40,957 nt of DNA from Proteus faecis (lineage in GTDB: Bacteria; Pseudomonadota; Gammaproteobacteria; Enterobacterales; Enterobacteriaceae), in NCBI RefSeq assembly GCF_003144395.1, contig NZ_PENZ01000042.1, positions 1 through 40,957 of the forward strand, given 5' to 3'. The notes below the pieces were generated by a model. It did no database searches. It saw nothing but the letters and a program-made list of their open reading frames with translations, and was not told where the DNA came from. Shown here one piece after another: positions 1-7,727 of the stretch. Position 1 is the stretch's first letter, and every line of letters starts with the position of its first letter. The position numbers and the translations under genes are program-made.

Positions 1-1
1 G

Positions 2-55
2 GCAACGATTGAAACGTTCAGAGCCTACGTTCAGAGTCAGTCAACGTCTGATTGA
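2..55 (+). CDS. C-terminal tail of an unidentified gene (partial)
   Basis: An open frame enters from the left edge and stops at TGA 53-55, giving 17 residues ending QSQSTSD. A terminator-like hairpin follows six bases later, which supports a genuine gene end. The fragment is too short to assign a product. Higher GC than the following intergenic DNA is consistent with coding sequence. Confidence 0.35.
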   Translation, partial: ATIETFRAYVQSQSTSD

Positions 56-60
56 TCTTT

Positions 61-78
61 AAAGCCCTGCGGGCTTTT
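61..78 (+). terminator. Rho-independent terminator of the upstream gene
   Basis: AAAGCCC-TGC-GGGCTTT forms a 7-bp stem with a 3-base loop, followed by only one further T. It lies directly after the stop codon at 53-55. Confidence 0.7.
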
Positions 79-97
79 CGCTAAGCGTGTTATTTCC

Positions 98-150
98 CTA
101 GGTTAAATAACTGCATTTAATGGTTTAGTTAGCTTGCTTATTTAACCTAG
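98..150. repeat. 13-bp perfect inverted repeat in the leader of the LemA gene
   Basis: CTAGGTTAAATAA (98-110) is exactly complementary to TTATTTAACCTAG (138-150), with 27 bases between. It sits in the roughly 300-base gene-free stretch before the LemA gene and is followed by a short T run (151-154). It could be a second terminator, a leader structure or a protein-binding dyad. I see no gene in 80-386. Confidence 0.5.
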
Positions 151-386
151 TTTTCATCCCCTATGTTTCATTTGATAATTCTATTTACCTTAACATTAGC
201 TTTCATTTTACCTCGAATTTATTCGGGGTATTTTTTATCTCACCCATATTATTGATTTTGCTTTATCAGCACTCATTTGATCTTTGATGAAATAATCATC
301 TGGCTATCTTTATCAATAATAGGCAAAATTAACATCAATGATTTAGCTCAATTCCCTGTTTACTATTAGAAAAGAGAGCGCCTCGC

Positions 387-947
387 ATGACTGGATTAAT
401 TATTACCATCGCGTTATTGGGTCTTATTTTTTATTATTACAACCGTATTATCTCTATGCGTGAAGCAGTTATCTCAAGTGAAACTGAAATTTCAGTGCAA
501 TTAGATCGTCGTGGCAAAGTATTTGATAGTTTATTAGCCACTGTTAAAAAATACCTTAGCCATGAGTCTGAAGTATTTACTAAAATCACAGAATTAAGAA
601 CGCAAGCTCAAAGCGCAAATAGCAAAGAAGCCAAAGTAGCTGAAGATGAGTTATCAAAAATTGTCTCAAGTGGTGCCATTAATGTTGCCGTTGAAAATTA
701 CCCTGAATTAAAATCCGATACTATTATGGCAAATTTACAAGAAGAGATTGTTTCAACCGAAAATAAACTCTCTTTTGCAAAGCGCGGTTTCAACCGTACT
801 TTAGAGCAATACCGAGCTTTCATCGCCTCTATTCCAGCGGTATTTATCGTTAAAATTTTCCCAAGCCTAGTGATTGATAAAGAGTACTGGCGCCTTGATG
901 AAGGAACCATTAAAGCAGAAGAAGCGCGCCGCATTAATTTTGACTAA
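387..947 (+). CDS. LemA family membrane protein
   Basis: 186 residues. LemA proteins have one N-terminal membrane helix followed by a helical bundle; their biochemical role is not settled, but they are often encoded beside M48 proteases. Here a hydrophobic segment (about residues 3-18) ends in YYYNRIISMR. It is followed by the family's typical stretch with QLDRRGKVFDSLLATVK and YLSHESEVFTKITELR, matching the usual YN-x-L..., QL-x-RR... and HE-x-E-x-F pattern. The start at 387 follows a GAGAG ribosome-binding sequence at 373-377. An M48 protease begins 76 bases downstream on the same strand with a hairpin between, so the two probably form a functional pair. Family assignment is firm; function is unknown. 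Confidence 0.85.
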   Translation: MTGLIITIALLGLIFYYYNRIISMREAVISSETEISVQLDRRGKVFDSLLATVKKYLSHESEVFTKITELRTQAQSANSKEAKVAEDELSKIVSSGAINVAVENYPELKSDTIMANLQEEIVSTENKLSFAKRGFNRTLEQYRAFIASIPAVFIVKIFPSLVIDKEYWRLDEGTIKAEEARRINFD

Positions 948-990
948 TTTTATCGTAATAAAAGGTATTTATTACTTCTAGATTGATAAA

Positions 991-1012
991 AACAGCACTT
1001 TACCGTGCTGTT
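991..1012 (+). promoter_or_regulatory. Intercistronic hairpin abutting the ribosome-binding site of the M48 protease
   Basis: AACAGCAC (991-998) pairs perfectly with GTGCTGTT (1005-1012) around a 6-base loop. The GGAG at 1014-1017 starts one base after the stem and the protease ATG is at 1024. The position suggests partial termination, mRNA processing or modulation of translation between the LemA and protease genes; which one is inference. Confidence 0.55.
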
Positions 1013-1023
1013 TGGAGTCACTA

Positions 1024-1989
1024 ATGGATTTCAGAAATGTTCTACGAAAAAATGCTATTCGAACTCGTTTTGTTATAGCAACCTATTTACTCTTAATGCT
1101 TATGATCGGTTTGCTGGTGGATACGGCGATTGGTGCCAATCCTTATTTAGATCTTAGCGATAATATGTTGGCATTTCTGACGTTTCACTCTCTTCCCATT
1201 GCGACATTAATTATTCTCGCTATCTCTATTTTATTGCTTATCTTTATTCATTTTAAAGGGCATAAAATCATGCTAACGGGAATGAATGCACGATTAATTA
1301 GTCCTGATGACACCTTAAATGCACAAGAGCGCCAACTCCTTAATATCGTTGAAGAACTTAGCTTAAGTGCCACTCTTGGCTACATTCCTAAACTCTATCT
1401 TCTTGATACACCTGAAGCGAATGCCTTTGCAGCCGGTTGGTCTGAGAAAAATGCCTTTATTGGTGTAACAACAGGCTTACTAAATCGTCTTAATCGCCAA
1501 GAAGTACAAGCTGTATTAGCCCATGAAACAGGGCATATTATTCATGGTGATTCACGACTGACATTATATGTTGGCATATTAGCTAACGTTATTTTGACCG
1601 TAACAAATATCTTTGGTAGTCGCTTATATATTGCCTCTAGTAACCGTGGTGGTAAAAGTAATGATGCAGCAAGCAAAGCGCGACTCATTTTAATCATTCT
1701 AAACTTGGTTTTGCCGATCATTACACAGGTGCTCTATTTCTATTTATCCCGCACCCGTGAATATATGGCAGATGCTACCGCTGTGGATTTAACCCAAGAT
1801 AATCAAGCGATGATTAATGCATTAAAGAAAATTTCAGCGCAGCATGATGATGAAAATTTTGAAGATGGTTCGACGGGACGCGCTTATCGTAAAGCGGCCT
1901 TTATTTTTAATAAAGGAGATTCATTTTTCTCAACACATCCCTCAATTGAAAATAGGATCGCAGTGCTAGAAGGTCGAAAAACGTTTTAA
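1024..1989 (+). CDS. M48 family (HtpX-like) membrane metalloprotease
   Basis: 321 residues from ATG 1024. This start has GGAG six bases upstream; a longer TTG start at 1012 lies in the hairpin stem and is less likely. M48 enzymes are zinc endopeptidases of the inner membrane involved in protein quality control. Visible are two N-terminal membrane helices, then the zinc motif HETGH in AVLAHETGHIIHGD, a hydrophobic pair in the middle, and the third ligand region SRTREYMADA that follows the active-site helix. The C-terminal TGRAYRKAAF and FFSTHPSIENRI segment is also typical of the family (STHP...RI). The pairing with LemA is common in bacteria. Not the canonical htpX, judged by neighbours and size. 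Confidence 0.87.
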   Translation: MDFRNVLRKNAIRTRFVIATYLLLMLMIGLLVDTAIGANPYLDLSDNMLAFLTFHSLPIATLIILAISILLLIFIHFKGHKIMLTGMNARLISPDDTLNAQERQLLNIVEELSLSATLGYIPKLYLLDTPEANAFAAGWSEKNAFIGVTTGLLNRLNRQEVQAVLAHETGHIIHGDSRLTLYVGILANVILTVTNIFGSRLYIASSNRGGKSNDAASKARLILIILNLVLPIITQVLYFYLSRTREYMADATAVDLTQDNQAMINALKKISAQHDDENFEDGSTGRAYRKAAFIFNKGDSFFSTHPSIENRIAVLEGRKTF

Positions 1990-2016
1990 GTCGTATTGAA
2001 ACAATACAGTAAAAAT

Positions 2017-2065
2017 AAAAAAGCGTTAGCACCAGTTTATCAATATGGCGCAAACGCTTTTTTTA
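2017..2065. terminator. Bidirectional terminator between the M48 protease gene and ydcY
   Basis: AAAAAAGCGTT (2017-2027) pairs with AACGCTTTTTT from 2053 on, with a long loop. The A run on one side and T run on the other allow it to serve both convergent genes. Confidence 0.7.
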
Positions 2066-2091
2066 ATTCATATGATCTAAAATAGACTGAT

Positions 2092-2274
2092 TTAACGTTG
2101 CTTTTCACCGTGATGGAAAATAGCTGTACGTAGGCGCTCTTGTTGCTCATAACGCAGTGGAAAATCAATCGTTTTATCTTTGCCTAATTCAACTAAAAGC
2201 TCGTTCATTGTTTGAATACTAGTTGTGGCAATAGCATCATCAACTTGCTTAACTATTTCATCATAATGAGACAT
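2092..2274 (-). CDS. ydcY: YdcY family small protein (DUF2526)
   Basis: 60 residues from the second of two adjacent ATGs. The AAGGAG ribosome-binding site is six bases from this ATG but only three from the one at 2277, and E. coli YdcY also begins MSHLDE. The pattern MSHYDEI-KQVDDAI, MNELL, RY-QQ-RLRTAI-HHG-K follows E. coli YdcY (77 residues), so this copy is shorter at its C-terminus. Function is unknown. It stands alone between the M48 protease and niaP genes, with a bidirectional terminator behind it. Confidence 0.75.
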   Translation of the reverse strand: MSHYDEIVKQVDDAIATTSIQTMNELLVELGKDKTIDFPLRYEQQERLRTAIFHHGEKQR

Positions 2275-2360
2275 CATGATCTCCTTTTCTCATAAAAATC
2301 TTAACTGCTATCATATTACAAGAAAGAGAAATTCTATATTTTTAGTCACACAAAGCATGA

Positions 2361-3593
2361 CTAAATTGAATTAAGTGGCTTATTTTTTGTCTCTTGCCCC
2401 AATAACATCACCGCTAAAATTCCAATCACAATCGAAAAACTAAAAATCAAAAATATTGAGCTTATTTCAAATTGATACTGAACCAAGTATCCCACCATTA
2501 AAGGCCCTAGTATTCCACCAATACGCCCTATTGCAGTTGCTGTTCCTGCACCTGTTGTCCGAATTCCATCGGGATATTGTTCTGGGGTATAAGCATATAA
2601 AGCCCCCCAAGCACCCAAATTAAAGAACGATAACAACATACCGAAAATAAGCAATGTCGCAGTAGAATCAGCCACACTAAAATAATAAGCACTAATGGCA
2701 GTACCCGCTAAATAAGTCACTAAAACAAACTTTCGCCCATATCGCTCAATTAACCAAGCCGCCGTAAAATAACCAGGCAACTGCGCTAATGTCATAATAA
2801 GTACATATTGAAAGCTCTTAATTAAACTAAAGCCTTTTAACATGGCAACACTTGGTAACCACAAGAAAATACCGTAATAAGAGAAAACCACACAAAACCA
2901 TAAGATCCACAACATTAACGTTGAGCGACGATATTGCGGCGACCAAATTAATGCCATTGATTGACGAATCGATAAACGTGTTTTTCTCTGTAAAATATGC
3001 GATGAGGGAGGTTCAGGTAATTTTGAACGCAAATAGAGAGCATATACTGCAGGTAAGGCGCTTAATAGCATAGCCATACGCCAACCATAATCGGGAATAA
3101 TAAAATAAGCAATCAAAGCCGCGATCAGCCAACCGACAGCCCAAAAACTTTCTAATAAAACGACAATGCGCCCTCGTTCATGGGTTTCCACACTTTCACT
3201 AACCAGTGTGGAGGCAACAGGTAATTCCCCTCCTAATCCCATGCCAATAAAAAAACGTAAAACAAGCACGACCATCAAAGAGCTTGCAAATGCTGTTAAT
3301 CCACAACCTAAACTAAATAGTAACAAAGTAAAGATAAAGACAGGTTTGCGCCCTTTTCTATCAGCCATAATGCCAAATACAAACGCGCCGACAGCCATTC
3401 CAATTGAGTTTATACTACCAATCCAACCTAATTGTGATGCCGTTAATCCCCAATCTTCTTTTAATGCCGTGAGTAAGAATGCTAGTAATCCCACATCCAT
3501 TGCATCAAAAGTCCATCCCATGCCTGCAATACATAAAAGCTTATTACGAGAGATTGCCTCAGGTTTTTTACCTGTTTGGCTTGCCGTTGTCAT
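2361..3593 (-). CDS. niaP: NiaP-type niacin (nicotinate) permease, MFS
   Basis: 410 residues, about twelve membrane helices. It closely follows Bacillus NiaP along its whole length: FDAMDVGLLAF near the N-terminus, GADRKGRK-type loop (MADRKGRKPVF), GMGLGGELPVASTLVSE, LLESFWAVGW, WFCVVFSYYGIFLWLPS, and LGAWGALYAYTPEQYP. The family imports nicotinate or nicotinamide for NAD salvage by proton symport. The ATG at 3593 follows AAGGAT. A palindrome matching the NadR operator lies 29 bases upstream (3622-3639), which independently supports a NAD-precursor substrate. Proteus species are known for a niacin requirement, so this may be an essential uptake route. Substrate is inferred from homology plus the operator. 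Confidence 0.83.
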   Translation of the reverse strand: MTTASQTGKKPEAISRNKLLCIAGMGWTFDAMDVGLLAFLLTALKEDWGLTASQLGWIGSINSIGMAVGAFVFGIMADRKGRKPVFIFTLLLFSLGCGLTAFASSLMVVLVLRFFIGMGLGGELPVASTLVSESVETHERGRIVVLLESFWAVGWLIAALIAYFIIPDYGWRMAMLLSALPAVYALYLRSKLPEPPSSHILQRKTRLSIRQSMALIWSPQYRRSTLMLWILWFCVVFSYYGIFLWLPSVAMLKGFSLIKSFQYVLIMTLAQLPGYFTAAWLIERYGRKFVLVTYLAGTAISAYYFSVADSTATLLIFGMLLSFFNLGAWGALYAYTPEQYPDGIRTTGAGTATAIGRIGGILGPLMVGYLVQYQFEISSIFLIFSFSIVIGILAVMLLGQETKNKPLNSI

Positions 3594-3621
3594 TACATAT
3601 CCTTTTTATCCCCTACCAAAG

Positions 3622-3639
3622 TGTTTAGTATACTAAACA
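3622..3639. promoter_or_regulatory. NadR-type operator upstream of niaP
   Basis: TGTTTA-GTATAC-TAAACA is a perfect match to the enterobacterial NadR consensus TGTTTA-N6-TAAACA and is a perfect 18-bp palindrome. Its centre holds TATACT on the minus strand, a possible -10 element. NAD-dependent repression of niaP by NadR is the expected consequence. Confidence 0.8.
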
Positions 3640-3710
3640 AGAAAAATCATTTTGTTAATACCTTAGTGAGAATTTAAATAAAAATTAACATTCATGCAGA
3701 AAAAATAGTT

Positions 3711-3742
3711 AAAAAAAACCGGTATCTCTAATTAAGATACCG
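3711..3742 (-). terminator. Terminator of yadGH
   Basis: CGGTATCT (3720-3727) pairs with AGATACCG (3735-3742), loop of seven. The A run at 3711-3718 becomes the U tail of a minus-strand transcript leaving yadH. Confidence 0.8.
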
Positions 3743-3779
3743 ATTTAAACTTTTATCACTTTTTCTTTGATTTTTTTGA

Positions 3780-4550
3780 TTAGCTTCTTAAACCGCGACC
3801 TTTTTCAATTAAATACCATGCGATAACGTAAAACACAGTAATGAAAAGACACAGAACACTAATCGTCACCGTTAAAGAGACATCCGTAATACCCAGAAAA
3901 CCGTAACGGAAGCCGCTGATCATATACACAATAGGGTTTAATTTAGACACACCTTGCCAAAATTCAGGTAAGAGTGACAGTGAATAAAACACACCACCTA
4001 AATAGGTTAATGGCGTTAAAACAAAAGTTGGAATAATACTAATATCATCAAAGGTTTTCGCAAAAATCGCATTCAATAACCCGGCGAGAGAAAACACAAT
4101 TGAGGTCATCAGTAATGTCACCACAACCATTGTCCAAGAATGTATTTCTAGAGGTACAAAAAATAGTGAAACTAAAGTCACTAAGATACCAACACAAATA
4201 CCACGAGCAATACCACCGCCAACAAACCCAGCAATAACAACATGCGTTGGAACGGGTGAAACTAATAATTCTTCTATACTACGTTGAAATTTAGCACCGA
4301 AAAAAGAAGAAGAAACATTCGCATAAGAGTTTGTTATAACTGCCATCATAATCAGGCCAGGAACAATAAACTGCATATAATCGACACCGCCCATATCGCC
4401 AATTCGTTTACCAATCAGGTTACCGAAAATAACGAAATAGAGAGACATCGTTATCACTGGTGGAATTAATGTTTGTACCCAAATACGACCAAATCGGGTG
4501 ACTTCTTTAATCCAAATTGTTTTGAGGGCTACCCAATACAGCTGAATCAT
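3780..4550 (-). CDS. yadH: ABC-2 type transport permease YadH
   Basis: 256 residues with about six membrane helices, the length of E. coli YadH. It carries the ABC-2 permease features: RFGRIWVQTLIPPVITMSLYFVIFG near the N-terminus, the GAKFQRSIEELLVSPVP coupling region after the second helix, and the TPLTYLGGVFYSLSLLPEFWQGVSKLNPIVYMISGFRYGFLG motif near the C-terminus. It forms an inner-membrane exporter with YadG; the substrate is unknown. Its ATG overlaps the TGA of yadG by four bases (ATGA), so the two are translationally coupled. Confidence 0.93.
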   Translation of the reverse strand: MIQLYWVALKTIWIKEVTRFGRIWVQTLIPPVITMSLYFVIFGNLIGKRIGDMGGVDYMQFIVPGLIMMAVITNSYANVSSSFFGAKFQRSIEELLVSPVPTHVVIAGFVGGGIARGICVGILVTLVSLFFVPLEIHSWTMVVVTLLMTSIVFSLAGLLNAIFAKTFDDISIIPTFVLTPLTYLGGVFYSLSLLPEFWQGVSKLNPIVYMISGFRYGFLGITDVSLTVTISVLCLFITVFYVIAWYLIEKGRGLRS

Positions 4551-5482
4551 TCCCTCTCTCCTTCTACTGTATGCTCTTCATTAACTAAGTGAACAAATAA
4601 TTCTTCAAGTCGGTTGGCTTTATTTCTCATACTTAACACTTGAATACCTTGTGCATTAAGTTGAGCAAATACACTATTTAGTCCTTGCTCTCTTTTAACA
4701 TCAACTTCTAATGTTGATGTATCAACCAAGCGATATTGATAATTTTGTAATTCAGGTAGTGGGCTTTTCGGCGCTAAATCTAAAATAAAGGTTTCAGACT
4801 CTAATTTACTTAATAGCCCTTTCATACTGGTATTTTCAACCAGTTCACCACGTTGAATAATACCAATATTCCGACACAGCATTTCGGCTTCTTCCAAATA
4901 GTGTGTGGTTAGAATAATGGTAGTACCTTCAGCATTTAATTGTTTTAAAAACGTCCACATTGAGCGACGTAATTCAATATCAACACCTGCGGTTGGTTCA
5001 TCAAGAATAAGTAGTTTAGGTTGGTGCATCAATGCACGCGCAATCATTAAGCGGCGTTTCATCCCCCCAGATAAAAAACGCGCTCTATCGTCACGTTTTT
5101 CCCATAAATCAAGCTGGGTCAAATAAATTTCAGCACGTTCTAACGCTAATTTACGAGGCACACCATAATAACCCGCTTGATTGAGAACAATTTGTAATAC
5201 GGTTTCAAAAGGGTTGAAATTGAATTCTTGTGGCACTAATCCTAATTGACGTTTTGCATTAACCATATCGGTATCGGTGTCATAACCAAATACTTTGACT
5301 TTACCGCTACTCTTATTAACTAAAGAGCTAATAATACCAATCGTGGTCGATTTGCCAGCGCCATTAGGGCCTAATAAAGCATAAAAATCGCCAGCCTCAA
5401 CGGTGAGATTAATTCCTTTTAGCGCTTTTACGCCATTGTGATAAGTTTTCGTTAACTCCGTTAACTCCAATGCATACGTCAT
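4547..5482 (-). CDS. yadG: ABC transporter ATP-binding protein YadG
   Basis: 311 residues, close to E. coli YadG (308). Walker A GPNGAGKST is near residue 40, the signature is LSGGMKRRL, Walker B is LLILDEPTAG, and the switch histidine sits in LTTHYLEEAEML. The C-terminal extension, including QVLSMRNKANRLEELFVHLVNE, matches E. coli nearly residue for residue. It energises the YadH permease. First gene of the yadGH operon, divergent from can across a 790-base gap. Substrate not known. Confidence 0.95.
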   Translation of the reverse strand: MTYALELTELTKTYHNGVKALKGINLTVEAGDFYALLGPNGAGKSTTIGIISSLVNKSSGKVKVFGYDTDTDMVNAKRQLGLVPQEFNFNPFETVLQIVLNQAGYYGVPRKLALERAEIYLTQLDLWEKRDDRARFLSGGMKRRLMIARALMHQPKLLILDEPTAGVDIELRRSMWTFLKQLNAEGTTIILTTHYLEEAEMLCRNIGIIQRGELVENTSMKGLLSKLESETFILDLAPKSPLPELQNYQYRLVDTSTLEVDVKREQGLNSVFAQLNAQGIQVLSMRNKANRLEELFVHLVNEEHTVEGERE

Positions 5483-5897
5483 AAGTGGGAATTACCTTTT
5501 ATCAACTGCATTATTCAGCATTGACTGAGCTGAAATCAGAAAATAAGCTTAGTTCAAAGAACAGAATGGAATAAGGTATTCTAGAGAATATTCCGTGGCA
5601 AATAAACCGTTTTAGGGCTTATGACACAAACGAATAAATAAATATTTTTTAACTATTACAAGAATAAAAAATAAAAGATAAAGAGAAAGTAAATTAGCCA
5701 TCAAGGTGCAATATTCTTTTATTTCTTACCAATATTCTGATGCTGTAATCATTTTATCCCTTAGTGCAATCATTTAGCCTAATTGATACCAATAAAATTA
5801 TTGCCTTTGTTTCTCGAGTTTACTGATGAATATCATCTAGCCATTTATCTCCTCAAATCAATAATGTCTTTTATTTTTTTACCCTTCTCGCTTTCAG

Positions 5898-5943
5898 TAT
5901 ATAAATAAAACTAACAATCATAATTATTAGTTTTATTTATATA
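5898..5943. repeat. 17-bp perfect AT-rich inverted repeat
   Basis: The arms 5898-5914 and 5927-5943 are exactly complementary (arm read as TATATAAATAAAACTAA) around a 12-base loop. It is too AT-rich for a classical terminator stem. It may be a relic of a small mobile element, a protein-binding dyad or a weak two-way terminator. Confidence 0.6.
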
Positions 5944-6011
5944 ATATTTATAAGTGTCTATTTTGGAATAATACAATATTCGATTTAACAAATAGTTATC
6001 TTTTTGTGTAT

Positions 6012-6025
6012 TTGATTTACATCAA
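6012..6025. promoter_or_regulatory. FNR-type binding site
   Basis: TTGAT-TTAC-ATCAA matches the FNR consensus TTGAT-N4-ATCAA in every defined base. A TATAAA hexamer preceded by TG lies at 6058-6063, about 40 bases further towards can; the spacing is slightly longer than the usual class II arrangement. Which gene it controls is not settled. Confidence 0.55.
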
Positions 6026-6268
6026 AGAATGTATTGATAAATTCATTAAACAAATGCTATAAAAAGTTCTATCTTATTTGAAAGCGAAAAATTACAAGCA
6101 ATTATCTGTCACTTGGCTTTAAAAAGCCTTCTGATAAATTCAAAAGTAATGGTATAAAAATACCCTTTCTTAATGGATCTTCGCATCTAACATTAACACA
6201 AGAGCTATTTCGTGTTGGCGTACTGTCAGCGCAAATGGTGGGAAACCGAATTTACAGGCAGTCACATC

Positions 6269-6922
6269 ATGATGAGAAAGATTGAAGAGCTGTTAGCCAA
6301 TAACAAGCAATGGTCAGAATCTGTTACTGAAGAGAATCCTCAGTTTTTTAAAGATCTCTGCAAAGGACAAAAACCTCACTTTTTATGGATTGGCTGCTCT
6401 GACAGTCGCGTTCCAGCAGAAAAATTAATTAACGCGGCACCGGGGGACTTATTTGTTCACCGTAATGTAGCAAACTTGGTTATCCACACTGACTTAAATT
6501 GTCTTTCTGTGATCCAGTATGCTGTTGATGTATTACAAGTTGAACACATTATTGTCTGTGGTCACTATGGTTGTGGTGGTATTGAAGCAGCTATTGAAGG
6601 CACCGAATTAGGTCTTATCAATAACTGGTTACTACATATCCGCGATATCTGGTACAAACACAGTTCAATGTTGGGTGAACTTGCGCCACAAGATAGATTA
6701 AACCTACTTTGTGAGCTAAACGTTATCGAACAAGTGTACAATCTTGGCCACTCAACAATTATGCAAGCAGCGTGGAAACGTGGACAAAAAGTGATGATCC
6801 ACGGTTGGGTTTACGGTTTAAATAATGGTGAGCTACACGATCTTGATGTCACTTCAGATAGCCGAGAAAAACTTGAACTCTCTTATCGTCAAGCAATGGC
6901 TAAATTGAGTCATCCACGTTAA
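6269..6922 (+). CDS. can: Beta-class carbonic anhydrase
   Basis: 217 residues from ATG 6269 (a second ATG at 6272 is the homologous E. coli start; a GTG at 6212 would add an unrelated N-terminal extension). It interconverts carbon dioxide and bicarbonate in the cytoplasm, supplying bicarbonate for carboxylases. Zinc ligands are visible as CSDSRVPAE and HYGCGG in [13 protein letters not shown], together with [10 protein letters not shown] and the [12 protein letters not shown] segment; the match to E. coli Can (220 residues) is close throughout. It stands with hpt on the opposite strand, as in E. coli. A long upstream region with an FNR-type site may hold its promoter. Confidence 0.94.
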   Translation: MMRKIEELLANNKQWSESVTEENPQFFKDLCKGQKPHFLWIGCSDSRVPAEKLINAAPGDLFVHRNVANLVIHTDLNCLSVIQYAVDVLQVEHIIVCGHYGCGGIEAAIEGTELGLINNWLLHIRDIWYKHSSMLGELAPQDRLNLLCELNVIEQVYNLGHSTIMQAAWKRGQKVMIHGWVYGLNNGELHDLDVTSDSREKLELSYRQAMAKLSHPR

Positions 6923-6945
6923 TAAAATACGTTCTATTAAATAAA

Positions 6946-7001
6946 AAAACCCGCCTAATGAAGTGCTCTATAAAACTGGACACGTTTGTTAAGCGGGTTT
7001 T
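6946..7001. terminator. Bidirectional terminator between can and hpt with an unusually long loop
   Basis: AAAACCCGC (6946-6954) pairs with GCGGGTTTT (6993-7001), with A and T runs on the outside suited to both convergent genes. The intervening 38 bases include TGAAGTGCTCTATAAAACTG, which has the look of an IS3-family end (see findings). Confidence 0.7.
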
Positions 7002-7025
7002 CCGTTTCTATTTTAAGTAAATAAA

Positions 7026-7568
7026 TTACTCATCTAATAACGTTACATGCCCAATATAAGGCAGGTGACGGTAACGCTGTGCATAATCGATACCGTAACC
7101 AATAACAAACTTATCTTCGATGGAATAACCAATCCACTCAACAGGAACATTAACTTCACGGCGAGAGGGTTTATCCAATAAAGTACAGATAGAAATAGAA
7201 GCAGGCTCACGTAAGCTTAAAATCTCTTTAACACGATTTAAGGTGTTACCTGAGTCGATAATATCTTCAACAATCAGAACATCTTTGCCACGAATATCTT
7301 CATCGAGATCTTTAATGATTTTGACGTCACGCGTTGACGTCATACCATTACCGTAACTTGATACTGTCATAAAATCGACTTCATGGTTCACATCAATTTC
7401 ACGGCATAAATCAGCCATAAAAATAAAAGAACCTTTTAATAAGCCGATTAAGACAAGATCATGTTGATCTTGACGTGGACGGTAATGTTCTGAGATTTCA
7501 CGCCCTAGCTCAGCAATACGCTGTTTGATCTCTTCTTCAGAGATCATGACATCAACAATATGTTTCAT
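7026..7568 (-). CDS. hpt: Hypoxanthine phosphoribosyltransferase
   Basis: 180 residues, the usual length. It converts hypoxanthine (and less efficiently guanine) plus PRPP to IMP or GMP in purine salvage. The PRPP loop is [14 protein letters not shown], the flexible active-site loop is [15 protein letters not shown], and the purine-contacting C-terminal part includes [22 protein letters not shown]. Almost every block matches E. coli Hpt. The ATG at 7568 gives the canonical MKH N-terminus. It is convergent with can and shares its terminator. Confidence 0.96.
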   Translation of the reverse strand: MKHIVDVMISEEEIKQRIAELGREISEHYRPRQDQHDLVLIGLLKGSFIFMADLCREIDVNHEVDFMTVSSYGNGMTSTRDVKIIKDLDEDIRGKDVLIVEDIIDSGNTLNRVKEILSLREPASISICTLLDKPSRREVNVPVEWIGYSIEDKFVIGYGIDYAQRYRHLPYIGHVTLLDE

Positions 7569-7727
7569 GATTTATTTCGATTGGGTTAACGGGGAAAGCA
7601 AACGATTGTACCAGAACTTCCTTCATCATGCGATGATCTGATTTAATGAAAATAAAGGCACAAAATATCCATTTCATGCCATTTATTAATTTATCTCACT
7701 GATATTGATAGCTTTTACAGTGATTGA

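Larger units (their letters stand above)
5483..6268. other. Long AT-rich intergenic region between yadG and can
   Basis: About 790 bases with no convincing gene in any frame. It holds a 17-bp perfect inverted repeat (5898-5943), a perfect FNR-type palindrome (6012-6025), an extended -10-like TGCTATAAA at 6055-6063, and a small GGCTT/AAGCC hairpin near 6114-6128. Confidence 0.6.

Noticed and set aside
3166-3636. 156-codon plus-strand frame antisense to niaP
   Set aside because: It lies wholly over the conserved niaP reading frame and has the Pro/Asn/Ser-rich composition of an antisense shadow.
6055-6130. FnrS-like small RNA downstream of the FNR box
   Set aside because: The following GGCTT/AAGCC hairpin lacks a U tail and the sequence does not resemble FnrS; the box is reported without an RNA.
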